Shown: in pieces, positions 45,024-53,659 of the stretch | Numbering within the stretch: the stretch's first letter is position 1 | How the letters are laid out: each line of letters starts with the position of its first letter | Translations under genes and position numbers: made by a program | The notes under the pieces: generated by a model | What the model was told of the DNA's origin: nothing | Databases searched by the model: none | Seen by the model: the letters and a program-made list of their open reading frames with translations, nothing else | Source of the DNA: Colwellia sp. 39_35_sub15_T18 | Lineage (GTDB): Bacteria > Pseudomonadota > Gammaproteobacteria > Enterobacterales > Alteromonadaceae | Assembly: GCA_002162675.1 (NCBI GenBank) | Contig: MAAE01000032.1 | Location: 1-64,000 of the forward strand | Direction of reading: 5' to 3' | DNA: 64,000 nucleotides

Positions 45024-47210
45024 GTGATCAAACTACGCGTTATTACCAAGCTGCTTATGGGGATTTATCTCAGCACTTTTATCGGTATTTATGCCTGTGT
45101 GTTAATACCCTTAACAAGCTATGCCATGAATGTTGATGGTCAACAGCAAGCCCCTGTAAACACAAACTTACATAAAAAGTATTATCAACAAGCCTTGTAT
45201 TACTACTTTCAAGGTAATTATTCAGCAGCGTTGAATATTATTAGTGACAGTAAATTACGATTAAAATCACTTGATCAAAGCTCACAACTTTTTGCTGCGG
45301 GCTTGCAAGTTAGTCTGGGTTTACAAGAGCAAGCCAAGCAAAGTTTGCTATCATTTGAGCACATGCAGCGAGAAAGTAAAGAGCGGCTAGGTAATCAATA
45401 TAAGGCAAATTCTGATCAGCTTTTAGTATTAGCGTTACTGTCACTTACCGAGCAATTTATCGCGCAAGGTGAGGTTATGCAAGCACAACAAACCTTAGCT
45501 AAAATTCCTCAAGTTACTCAACGTTACTATCAGCAATATCATGTATTAAGTCAGTTAGCTTATTGGCCAAAGCAGCCCGATTTATTACCATTGTCTGGGC
45601 AAGAACATTCTCAGCAGAACCAGAATATTGACGTTAATTTGCATGATGTTGTTGATAAATCACCCTATGTTCAGTTGAATAAAGCCTTACGGTTTATTGA
45701 AGAAGAAGAATATACTCAGGCGATTAGTTTATTAGTAATGATTAAAAATAGGCGCTGGCAAGCAGCAGAGCAAACTTTTTGGCAATTGCTGTTTGCTACC
45801 GATAAAGGTTTTTCATTAGCAAAACAAGCTGAAGAGCAGTTGCAAAATCAAGCGGTTAATGACTATGCGCGATTATTATTAGCGCAGTTATATACCCAGC
45901 AAGAAGCGTACGAAAAAGCCTTTGTTGAATTGAAAGCTTTTCCGCAACAAAGTCCTTACACCGAACCTGCTTTATTTTTATTTGCCTTTTCGGCACAACA
46001 AATTAAGCAACATAGCACCGCTTTGAGTTTGCTTACCTTATTACATGAGCAATATCCGTATTCACATCTAGGCTGGCAAGCAGGTTTACTTATGGCTAAA
46101 CAAGTGACTGAGCAAAAAGGATTGGCACAGGGTTGGCAAGCTTATCAACAGGTTGAACAGTTCTTTTTGGCAACTATTGAAAGACTCAATCGCTTTGACA
46201 AATCTTACTTAGCAAACGCTGATTTATTGTCTTTTGCAACGACCACCACTGCTGATAATAAAACCTCTAAAAACCAACTAGCAACACCACTTATTGATAA
46301 TCTTAAATTAGAAAAGAAACTCTATGCTCCAGAGTCGGTCTGGTTACAGCAAGCACTGTATGATGTTGCGCTTAGTAGCCTATATCAGCAGCTAGTAGAG
46401 CTTACGGTCTTAGAGCAACATAGACAGAAATTACAGCAGAAAAATGATTGGATTGCTGAAACAATCAAGCTAAACAGCCAGAGAAAGGCTCGCAAAGCCG
46501 CGTCTCAAACAGCAATGGCCCAACAGGGTGTTTATGAAAAGCTTGTGGAGAAACGGAAAGACTTATCGGCGAGGTTAACGTTAGCATTATCGGATCCTCA
46601 GCAACATGGTTTTGCTTTTGCTAATGAGGAAGAGCAAGTATTGCTTGATCGTTTGCAGCGCAGCAAAGAAAACTTAGCGTATGTTGTTAACTATAGTATT
46701 CAGTCTGGTGTTAAGCATGGTGATGAAAGTGAACAGGCTAATATTGACGATTATCAACAGCGACTAACTCGTATTAGTGCCGTGTTAACCTGGCAACTAA
46801 AGCAACAGTTTCCTCAACGAGCTTGGCAACATAAGCAGCAACTTGCAGCGCTTAATCAAGACTTGAAAAGGGTTGCAGCTTTACAACAAAAAGTATCGTT
46901 ACTATCGGCTGAGACGTCAACAGGACAAAAAACTCACTCATTATCGCAACTCACCAATCGACAAATCAAAGCAGATAAGCAAATTAACCAGCTGAGCGAA
47001 CACTTTGGGCAACTAAAGAGTAAAGTATCATTAAATATTCGCATTAAGGTTACTCATTACATTGACGAACAACGCAGGTTATTGACGCAGCATTTATTAA
47101 CAACGCGCAGTGCTATGGCGAATGTTTTAGAAAAAATGTCAGCTAATGACAAAAAGATTGAAAACCAACTTAATCTTGATGCCCAAGTAGTTAAGGAGCA
47201 AGCGTTATGA
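45024..47210 (+). CDS. Exported TPR and coiled-coil protein
   Basis: The 728-residue protein has a signal-like hydrophobic stretch near the start, tetratricopeptide-type helix pairs in the first 450 residues ('ALYYYFQGNYSAALNIISD', 'ALRFIEEEEYTQAISLLVMI', 'ARLLLAQLYTQQEAYEKAFV') and long Gln/Leu/Lys coiled coils after that ('LKQQFPQRAWQHKQQLAALN'). TPRs bind partner proteins. The GTG at 45024 is used because the upstream gene ends at 45019; a TTG (45000) and an ATG (45057) are alternatives. It overlaps the next TPR gene by four bases (ATGA). Confidence 0.75.
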   Translation: MIKLRVITKLLMGIYLSTFIGIYACVLIPLTSYAMNVDGQQQAPVNTNLHKKYYQQALYYYFQGNYSAALNIISDSKLRLKSLDQSSQLFAAGLQVSLGLQEQAKQSLLSFEHMQRESKERLGNQYKANSDQLLVLALLSLTEQFIAQGEVMQAQQTLAKIPQVTQRYYQQYHVLSQLAYWPKQPDLLPLSGQEHSQQNQNIDVNLHDVVDKSPYVQLNKALRFIEEEEYTQAISLLVMIKNRRWQAAEQTFWQLLFATDKGFSLAKQAEEQLQNQAVNDYARLLLAQLYTQQEAYEKAFVELKAFPQQSPYTEPALFLFAFSAQQIKQHSTALSLLTLLHEQYPYSHLGWQAGLLMAKQVTEQKGLAQGWQAYQQVEQFFLATIERLNRFDKSYLANADLLSFATTTTADNKTSKNQLATPLIDNLKLEKKLYAPESVWLQQALYDVALSSLYQQLVELTVLEQHRQKLQQKNDWIAETIKLNSQRKARKAASQTAMAQQGVYEKLVEKRKDLSARLTLALSDPQQHGFAFANEEEQVLLDRLQRSKENLAYVVNYSIQSGVKHGDESEQANIDDYQQRLTRISAVLTWQLKQQFPQRAWQHKQQLAALNQDLKRVAALQQKVSLLSAETSTGQKTHSLSQLTNRQIKADKQINQLSEHFGQLKSKVSLNIRIKVTHYIDEQRRLLTQHLLTTRSAMANVLEKMSANDKKIENQLNLDAQVVKEQAL

Positions 47211-50200
47211 ACTTGCATGCTTTGCCTGTTACTACAAAATTATTATTAGTACTGAGCCTTTCTTTAGCTTTGCTGTCTGCTTGTCAAAGTACTTCTGAGT
47301 CAGATTCATCTGATAAAAATGCATCGGTTCAACGAGCAACATTAACTGATTTAGCTAATGAGCAGATTGCAAATGAGTTAGAAAATCAAGCGAACAGCGT
47401 TGAAACAATACCATTGATGAGTAAAGCACAACGCTCAGCCAAATTGGCGTCTTTATATCAAGATATTTTAACATTAGAGCCTGATCAAGAGGTTCGAGCT
47501 AAAATTGAATATAGACTTGTACAAATAGGCACACAAGCTTATGAACAGCAAGATGATACCCCAGAAGCGGAAAATAATTCATCCTCGTTAATGGCGCTTG
47601 TGGCTTCCTACCAAACTTTATTAACGCGCTTTCCTGATCGGGGCGAAAATGAAGAAATTCATTATCAGCTTGCTAAAGCGTTAAGTTTACAAGGTAAGTT
47701 GGATGAGAGCCTGTTGCAAATAGAGACGTTATTGACAAAGTATCCTGAGAGTAAATATGCTGCGGAATTGCACTTTAGGCGTGGAGATATTTATTATAAT
47801 TTGCAACATTACTCGCAAGCTTTGTTGGCATATCAAAATGTGTTGCGCTTAAAAAATAGTGCTGAGTATTATGTCAATAGCGTGTACATGTCAGGGTGGA
47901 CGTTATTTAAAATGAATCGCTTACCAGAGGCGGATGAAACATTTTTAGCTCTATTAGACCATATTGTTGGGCAAGAAAAAGTACAACCCTTTGAAGATAA
48001 CTTTAGCTTTTCATCGCTAGATAAGCGTTATGTTAGTTTAGTGAGTGATATTCAGCGAGTGTTGAGTGTTTCGTTGAGTCAACAACAGCAAGCAAAATCA
48101 TTGCTTGCTTTAGTTAATAGCCATGAAAAAAAGCAACAAAAACATAGTTATTTGTATTTGTATCGTCATCTGTTATTTAAAAACTTAGCGGATTTTTTGC
48201 TTGAAAATGGTTTGAAATACGATGCTGAACTCACTTTTCAAGCCTATTTAGCCTTGGCGCCCAATAATATTTGGGCAGCAAGATATTCTTTGGCATTGAT
48301 TGAGTTATATCAACAACAAGGTAAATATCAAGCAATACGGGCATTGAAGATTCAATATGTGCAGCAATATGGTTTGCAGAGTGAATTTTGGCAACAAGGT
48401 ATCACCGCAAACCGTGCTGATATTGTTAATGAAGCATTGTTAATGGTGGAAATATTACCTAATTTATTAACCTTCAGTTATCAACACAGCCGGTATTTAT
48501 ACGCACAAGCACAGTCAACAACAATTGCGACAGCGAAAATTCAAGCGTTTGCCAATACAGCACATTGGCTAGGCATATATCTATCACTTGCCAAGCAACC
48601 ACAAGCAGCATCACTAATAAGTAAACTCGCGTTGGGTCAAGGCTTGTTAGCCGATGAGCTGTTGTATGCTGATGCCCGCTTTGAAGCCCAACATTATCAA
48701 CAAGCTTTAAAGAGTTATGAGTATATTGCTTATCAGGCACCAACAAGCGCTCAGCAGTTAAAACCACTGCGTAAAGAGGCGGCTTATGCAGCCACGTTAA
48801 CTATTCGTGCAATGTTAGCCTTGCACGCAAAGGTGTATGCCAAAGCAGAGGGTAAAGAAAAAAGTAACAGCGCTATCGCAGTAAAAAGTGCAGTAACTAG
48901 TGCAGTAACTAGTGCAGACAATACTAATGGCGAGCAAACTTTATTTTTAGCACGAACACGCTTAGATAAAGCCTTTATTGAACATTACCCTGATGATGAA
49001 CGATCATTAACCCTAGCTGTTCAGCAGGCGCAATATGCCTTTGCTAATGAAAATCATCAAGCGTTGCAATATTACAGTTATTTTATTTTGCAAAGCCATG
49101 GCGTCATTGCTCGTACTGATGGCAATAGTAGTATGTATAAAAGTAATGTTTCGAAAAATAGTGTTTCAGAAAGTAGACTTTCAAACAATAGACAGTCAAA
49201 TAAAGTCATCAACCATAATAAAATTTCAGCACAATTAACAGCTAAGGCACGAAAACAAGTACAAATTGCCAGCCAGTTGCAGGCAAATAACTTGTATCAA
49301 CAAGGTCAATATACTCAGGCTGAAGTAGACTACAACTTGGCGCTTAATTATGTTGTTGTTAACAGTCAACTTTGGCTTAAAATGCGAGAGTTGTTAGCGG
49401 CCAGTATATATTTTCAAGGGAAAAGCTTGGTTTTATCGCAACCATTATTGGCTGTTGAACATTATTTACGCATAGGTAGACAAGTTCCAGAGTCAAGTTA
49501 CCGCCTTAGTGCTCATTTTGATGCCGCTAACTTATTGCTTGCTCAACAACAATGGCAACATGCTGTTGATGTTTTATTAGCCTTTCAAAAACGTTATCCA
49601 AATCATGAATATAGTCGCTCAATTCCTGCAAAATTGGCTCAGTCTTATCAACATTTAGAGCAATGGGAAATGGCGGCGACGCAGTATCTAGCTATTATTA
49701 CCTTAGCAAAATCTACTTCAGGAGCGGGCTCAACAGAATTACAACGAGAGGCCTTGTATAGTGCCGCAGAGCTTTATTTAAAAGCGGGTGATTTAGGTAA
49801 AGCTATCAGTACTTTTAGAACCTACGCTCATACTTATCCTGAACCTTTTGATATTGCACAAGAAGTACGCTTTAAAATGAGTGGCTTTTATCAACAAACA
49901 AGAGAACCAAACAAGCAATATTACTGGTATCGAAAAATCATTAAATACCATGAGCAGACCTTTAGTTCATCAACAAAAGTACCTAATTCTCGTGCTGTTT
50001 ACTTGGCCTCTGTGGCGGCTTTAGGCTTAGGTGAAGCACACCAACAAACGTTTAAGCACAGTAAACTAACACTGCCACTAAATAAAAGCTTAGCGCGCAA
50101 ACAAAAAGCGATGAAATTAGCGATTGGCTATTATAAAAAATTGCTGTCATGGCAATTAGCCGAATTTGTGCCCCATGGTACTTATAATTTAGCACAAATG

Positions 50201-50497
50201 TATCGGCAATTAGGCTTAGATGTTATGTCTTCACAGCGGCCGAAAAATCTAGATGAGCTTGCTTTGGAAGAATACGATTTATTATTAGAAGAACTTGTTT
50301 ATCCGTTTGAAGAAAAAGCCATAGAAATTCATACCAATAACGCACAACGTGCTTGGCAAAATGTTTATGATCAATGGGTTAAAAAAAGCTTTGTTGCCTT
50401 AGCAGAGTTAGAGCCTGCTTTATATGACAGAAGCTACAAACGCAGTAAAACTGATAAAAAGGAGTGTGATGTCGATGCGGTTCATACCTTACATTAA
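47207..50497 (+). CDS. Large TPR lipoprotein
   Basis: The 1096-residue protein begins with a lipoprotein signal ('LLSACQST', lipobox Cys about 26). It contains many TPR units, for example 'EEIHYQLAKALSLQGKLDES', 'AELHFRRGDIYYNLQHYSQA', 'DAELTFQAYLALAPNNIWAA' and 'EALYSAAELYLKAGDLGKAI'. Two Ser/Asn-rich low-complexity linkers interrupt them, near residues 555-575 ('SAVTSAVTSAD', a 12-bp tandem repeat) and 640-665. It resembles the TPR proteins (GltD/GltE type) of the Glt machinery in size and context; this is inference. Its 3' end overlaps the next gene. Confidence 0.8.
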   Translation: MNLHALPVTTKLLLVLSLSLALLSACQSTSESDSSDKNASVQRATLTDLANEQIANELENQANSVETIPLMSKAQRSAKLASLYQDILTLEPDQEVRAKIEYRLVQIGTQAYEQQDDTPEAENNSSSLMALVASYQTLLTRFPDRGENEEIHYQLAKALSLQGKLDESLLQIETLLTKYPESKYAAELHFRRGDIYYNLQHYSQALLAYQNVLRLKNSAEYYVNSVYMSGWTLFKMNRLPEADETFLALLDHIVGQEKVQPFEDNFSFSSLDKRYVSLVSDIQRVLSVSLSQQQQAKSLLALVNSHEKKQQKHSYLYLYRHLLFKNLADFLLENGLKYDAELTFQAYLALAPNNIWAARYSLALIELYQQQGKYQAIRALKIQYVQQYGLQSEFWQQGITANRADIVNEALLMVEILPNLLTFSYQHSRYLYAQAQSTTIATAKIQAFANTAHWLGIYLSLAKQPQAASLISKLALGQGLLADELLYADARFEAQHYQQALKSYEYIAYQAPTSAQQLKPLRKEAAYAATLTIRAMLALHAKVYAKAEGKEKSNSAIAVKSAVTSAVTSADNTNGEQTLFLARTRLDKAFIEHYPDDERSLTLAVQQAQYAFANENHQALQYYSYFILQSHGVIARTDGNSSMYKSNVSKNSVSESRLSNNRQSNKVINHNKISAQLTAKARKQVQIASQLQANNLYQQGQYTQAEVDYNLALNYVVVNSQLWLKMRELLAASIYFQGKSLVLSQPLLAVEHYLRIGRQVPESSYRLSAHFDAANLLLAQQQWQHAVDVLLAFQKRYPNHEYSRSIPAKLAQSYQHLEQWEMAATQYLAIITLAKSTSGAGSTELQREALYSAAELYLKAGDLGKAISTFRTYAHTYPEPFDIAQEVRFKMSGFYQQTREPNKQYYWYRKIIKYHEQTFSSSTKVPNSRAVYLASVAALGLGEAHQQTFKHSKLTLPLNKSLARKQKAMKLAIGYYKKLLSWQLAEFVPHGTYNLAQMYRQLGLDVMSSQRPKNLDELALEEYDLLLEELVYPFEEKAIEIHTNNAQRAWQNVYDQWVKKSFVALAELEPALYDRSYKRSKTDKKECDVDAVHTLH

Positions 50498-51356
50498 ATT
50501 TTCACCTAGCTATTTCACCGGTAATAACCCCCTTTCTTTGACGGTGTTATTACTACTGACGTTGTTGATCTCGGCTTGTAGTAGTATGCCTGAAAAAACT
50601 GATAGCGCGGGTGAATCAAATGACTTGAAGAGCATGAGCAAAAATATCACTGATTTGGTGGCGTTACCCAGCAACGCACAAATTAAGCAAATTCAAACGT
50701 CTAATGGCATGCAGCAGACCATATTAAAGAGTAAAAATACTTATCTTGAACAAGAAGAACTCTTAATGAATGGTGTGGCTGAAGAGGTGATAGCCACTTA
50801 TCAGCAAGCACTAGTTTTAATGAAACAACAAGAATGGTACGCAGCCAATGCCTTGTTTGAGCAAGTTATTGCCAAGCAAGCTAATTTGTCAGGAAGTTAT
50901 GTAAACCAAGCGCTTATATTGACAGCGTTAAGTAAACAGCAACAAGGCGCTAAAGCCACTGAGCAAGCTAATCAATCTAAGCAGGCTAAACAACCTAAGC
51001 AAGCTAATCAAGTTACCGCGAGTGAATTATTACTAGACAAAGCGATTAGTGTTAATCCCTTAAACCCTTATGCTCATTACTTTAAAGGGCAATTATTGCA
51101 AGAAAAGGGGCAGTTTGAACAGGCTGAACAATACTATGCTACGGCCTTGTCTATTTGGCCTAATTATAGGCAAGCGCAGTTGGATATGGCTGTTTTATTG
51201 GAATTGTATCGAGGCAAATTGCTTGATGCTTACCAGTATTATGCTGCTTATTTGCAACTCAACGTGGACGATAAGCAGGTACAACGTTGGCAAGCAGCCC
51301 TAGCTATTAAAATTAAACGAGCAGGGCTAACATTGCCTGTACAGGAAGGAGAGTAG
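50469..51356 (+). CDS. TPR lipoprotein
   Basis: The 295-residue protein has a lipobox ('LLISACSSMP') and two or three TPRs ('YQQALVLMKQQEWYAANALF', 'PYAHYFKGQLLQEKGQFEQA', 'YYATALSIWPNYRQAQLDMA'). A Lys/Gln/Ala tract 'ANQSKQAKQPKQANQ' lies between TPRs and is coded by short tandem repeats. The ATG at 50469 has AAAGGAG directly upstream; the ATG at 50475 is also possible. It begins inside the preceding gene and is followed by a two-base gap, so the TPR genes and the next are tightly coupled. Confidence 0.8.
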   Translation: MSMRFIPYIKFSPSYFTGNNPLSLTVLLLLTLLISACSSMPEKTDSAGESNDLKSMSKNITDLVALPSNAQIKQIQTSNGMQQTILKSKNTYLEQEELLMNGVAEEVIATYQQALVLMKQQEWYAANALFEQVIAKQANLSGSYVNQALILTALSKQQQGAKATEQANQSKQAKQPKQANQVTASELLLDKAISVNPLNPYAHYFKGQLLQEKGQFEQAEQYYATALSIWPNYRQAQLDMAVLLELYRGKLLDAYQYYAAYLQLNVDDKQVQRWQAALAIKIKRAGLTLPVQEGE

Positions 51357-51357
51357 T

Positions 51358-51717
51358 ATGAGATGTATCTTTAGAAAATCTGCTGCTTTTATGGCAAGTA
51401 TGACAAAAACAGTGATATTTTTTACCACAATCATCATGTCTTTACCGATAGCGGCAACTGAAGTTCAAAAAATCACTCCGTCAAAAACAGCACCTTTGGT
51501 GATCGAAAGCCAAGTTAAGGGCTCACAAGAGCAGCCCAATGTTATTTATATTATGCCGTGGCAAGGCATTGCAAACCCCATCAGTATTGAAGGCAATCAA
51601 CAAAAAATTGTTCTACCTCACTTTAAACCGATTAACCCTAAATTATTTAAACAACAGGCAACACTTTTTTATCAGGTCAATTCAAGTAAGAAAGTTCAAC
51701 TAAGCAAAAGTAAGTAA
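51358..51717 (+). CDS. Small exported protein of the trans-envelope cluster
   Basis: No family is recognised. The 119-residue protein has a signal peptide (about 1-33, ending 'LPIAATE') and a soluble remainder with 'NVIYIMPWQGIANPISIEG' and 'LPHFKPINPKLFKQQ'. GGAAGGAGAG precedes the ATG. Its place between the TPR lipoproteins and the ExbB gene suggests it is a fixed periplasmic component of the machine. A 127-base gap then leads to exbB. Confidence 0.6.
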   Translation: MRCIFRKSAAFMASMTKTVIFFTTIIMSLPIAATEVQKITPSKTAPLVIESQVKGSQEQPNVIYIMPWQGIANPISIEGNQQKIVLPHFKPINPKLFKQQATLFYQVNSSKKVQLSKSK

Positions 51718-51844
51718 AAGTAAGAAAAATCACATTAAAGCAGATTAAAAGCACATTAAAATAAAATCACTTGATACTACTTTGGTAGAAAAAGTTTAGT
51801 GGCAAAGTGAAGTTCAAGTAACGCAAAAATAGAAGGAAAAAAAC

Positions 51845-52495
51845 ATGAGTTTTATCGACAGCATAATTGCATTTTTACAAAATGGCGGTTCATTTATTTA
51901 CCCTATCGCCTTGGTCTTGGTGGTGGGTTTAGCCATTACCATCGAGCGTTGGTTATATTTAAGTTCGGCACTAAGAACTAATCAAAAAGCGTTACTTTCA
52001 TTGCAAAGTGCGCTGAAAAAAGGTGACATTGATGCCATTAGTGAACAAGCGAAAAATAATTCTGCGCCAGTACTTGACGTTTTAGAGTCAGGTATTGCCC
52101 GCTTATCTACGGTCAAGCGTCGAGAAGATGTTGAATATGCGATGGAGGAAACCATTATGGAATATATGTTGCGTTTAGAAAAGCGTACCCCGTATTTAGC
52201 CACGCTAGCCAACATTGCCACGTTATTGGGCTTACTCGGTACTATCATGGGTTTAATTGCGGCTTTCTCCGCAGTGGCAAACGCAGATCCAGCAGAAAAA
52301 GCTAACTTGTTATCATCAAGTATTTCTGTGGCAATGAACACCACCGCTTTTGGTTTAATTACCGCTATTCCGCTAATTTTATTTCACACCACTTTAATGA
52401 GTAAAACGGCAACTATTGTTGATTCATTAGAAATGGCGGGTATTAAATTGCTCAACTCACTGTCTTTTGGCCCTGTAGATTCAAACCGAGGCTAA
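51845..52495 (+). CDS. exbB: ExbB/TolQ/MotA-family proton channel protein
   Basis: The 216-residue protein has three membrane helices (about 15-35, 113-135, 160-182) and the family core 'LATLANIATLLGLLGTIMGLIAAFSAV' (given in part) and 'AMNTTAFGLITAIPLILFHT', with the threonines of the proton path. It forms a pentamer around ExbD/TolR dimers and turns the proton gradient into movement across the envelope. Here it is the motor stator of the TPR/AgmX-tail cluster and not a plain TonB system, since two ExbD genes and a myxobacterial-type TonB follow. AGAAGGAAAAAAAC precedes the ATG. Confidence 0.9.
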   Translation: MSFIDSIIAFLQNGGSFIYPIALVLVVGLAITIERWLYLSSALRTNQKALLSLQSALKKGDIDAISEQAKNNSAPVLDVLESGIARLSTVKRREDVEYAMEETIMEYMLRLEKRTPYLATLANIATLLGLLGTIMGLIAAFSAVANADPAEKANLLSSSISVAMNTTAFGLITAIPLILFHTTLMSKTATIVDSLEMAGIKLLNSLSFGPVDSNRG

Positions 52496-52499
52496 TATT

Positions 52500-53081
52500 A
52501 TGAGACGTCGTCGTCGCATTAAGTCGCCAGAGGCTGAGTTAGATATTACCTCGTTTATGAATTTGATGATTGTACTGGTGCCGGTATTATTATTGAGTTT
52601 AGTATTTTCTCAGGTGCGTATTTTAAACTTACAATTACCGGTTGCTGCGCAAGAGCAAGATCAACAAACAGCAGATGAGCCTAAAGTATTAGAATTAGTG
52701 ATCAGCCAAACGGGTTTTGAACTAAATTACCCGAGTGGTATTTTATTGAAGACCTTTGAAAAAACTGAGCAAGGTTACAATTTTTTGCTGTTATCTAAAT
52801 ATTTACAAGACTTAAAGTTAACCTTTCAGCAAAATGATATTGAAAAAAATGACATTTTGATCTTACTAGCCCCCGAAGTCGATTACCAAACTATCGTGTC
52901 AGCTATGGATACGGTTCGCTCCTTCAAAGCAGTTGTTGCCGCTAATCTTGTTGATGCAGAATTGTTTCCTCAAATATCTCTGGGCGATGCACCTGAGCTA
53001 ACATTATCTGTAGAGAATAGCTTGCCTGTAGAAAATACTTTACCAGCGAATAAAGAGAGCAGCACAGGAGGCAAACTATGA
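52500..53081 (+). CDS. ExbD/TolR-family protein 1, channel Asp replaced by Asn
   Basis: The 193-residue protein has a short Arg-rich cytoplasmic tail, one membrane helix ('FMNLMIVLVPVLLLSLVFS', residues 19-37) and a periplasmic domain. In ExbD and TolR an aspartate in the pattern F-x-D-x-M is the proton carrier (Asp25 in E. coli ExbD). Here the place is Asn21, so this subunit cannot carry protons in the usual way. It begins four bases after exbB and overlaps exbD2 by four bases. A pair with the second ExbD, which keeps the Asp, is likely. Confidence 0.87.
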   Translation: MRRRRRIKSPEAELDITSFMNLMIVLVPVLLLSLVFSQVRILNLQLPVAAQEQDQQTADEPKVLELVISQTGFELNYPSGILLKTFEKTEQGYNFLLLSKYLQDLKLTFQQNDIEKNDILILLAPEVDYQTIVSAMDTVRSFKAVVAANLVDAELFPQISLGDAPELTLSVENSLPVENTLPANKESSTGGKL

Positions 53082-53659
53082 AGCAGTCAGCAAGAGCCAA
53101 AAGGCTTGCTAAGCACCATAAACGCTTTAGTAGTACTTCTAAGTTAAACTTAGTGTCATTGATGGATATTTTTACTATCTTGGTGTTCTTTCTTATTGTT
53201 AACCAATCAGAGGTTCGCGTATTAGAAACAACAAAGCAAATAAATTTACCTGTTTCTATCGCCGAAGAGTTGCCGAGTGAAAATATATTGATAACCGTAC
53301 TTAATAACAGTGTTTTGGTACAAGAACGCGCGGTATGGCAGCAAGACGTTGCTTTAAATGAGCTTAGTCACAACTCACTGGCTAATAACAACTCATTGGT
53401 TAGTAACAACTCATTGGTTAGTAATAATGAACAGTTAATTGATGCGCTTAAAACCGAGTTAGCTTATTTAGCTGCAAAGCGCCCTCAATTGAGTGAGTCA
53501 GAGCAAGAGAAGGGCAGATCGGTAACTATTATTGGCGATGCTACTGTGCCGTACCAAGTGTTAAAACAAATTATGGCGGCTTGTGCGGATAGTGATTACA
53601 GAAATATGTCTTTAGCCGTGAAGCAAATGGTGAAAAGCAGGCAAGGGGAGGGTAAATAA
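53078..53659 (+). CDS. ExbD/TolR-family protein 2, with channel Asp
   Basis: The 193-residue protein has one membrane helix with 'LVSLMDIFTILVFFLIV', Asp30 being in the proton-carrier place, and a periplasmic domain ending in a TolR/ExbD-like fold ('VTIIGDATVPYQVLKQIMAAC'). A repeated stretch 'NNNSLVSNNSLVSNNEQ' (about residues 106-122), from an 18-bp tandem repeat, lies in the periplasmic linker. It overlaps the preceding gene by four bases and its TAATG joins the next. Confidence 0.87.
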   Translation: MKQSARAKRLAKHHKRFSSTSKLNLVSLMDIFTILVFFLIVNQSEVRVLETTKQINLPVSIAEELPSENILITVLNNSVLVQERAVWQQDVALNELSHNSLANNNSLVSNNSLVSNNEQLIDALKTELAYLAAKRPQLSESEQEKGRSVTIIGDATVPYQVLKQIMAACADSDYRNMSLAVKQMVKSRQGEGK

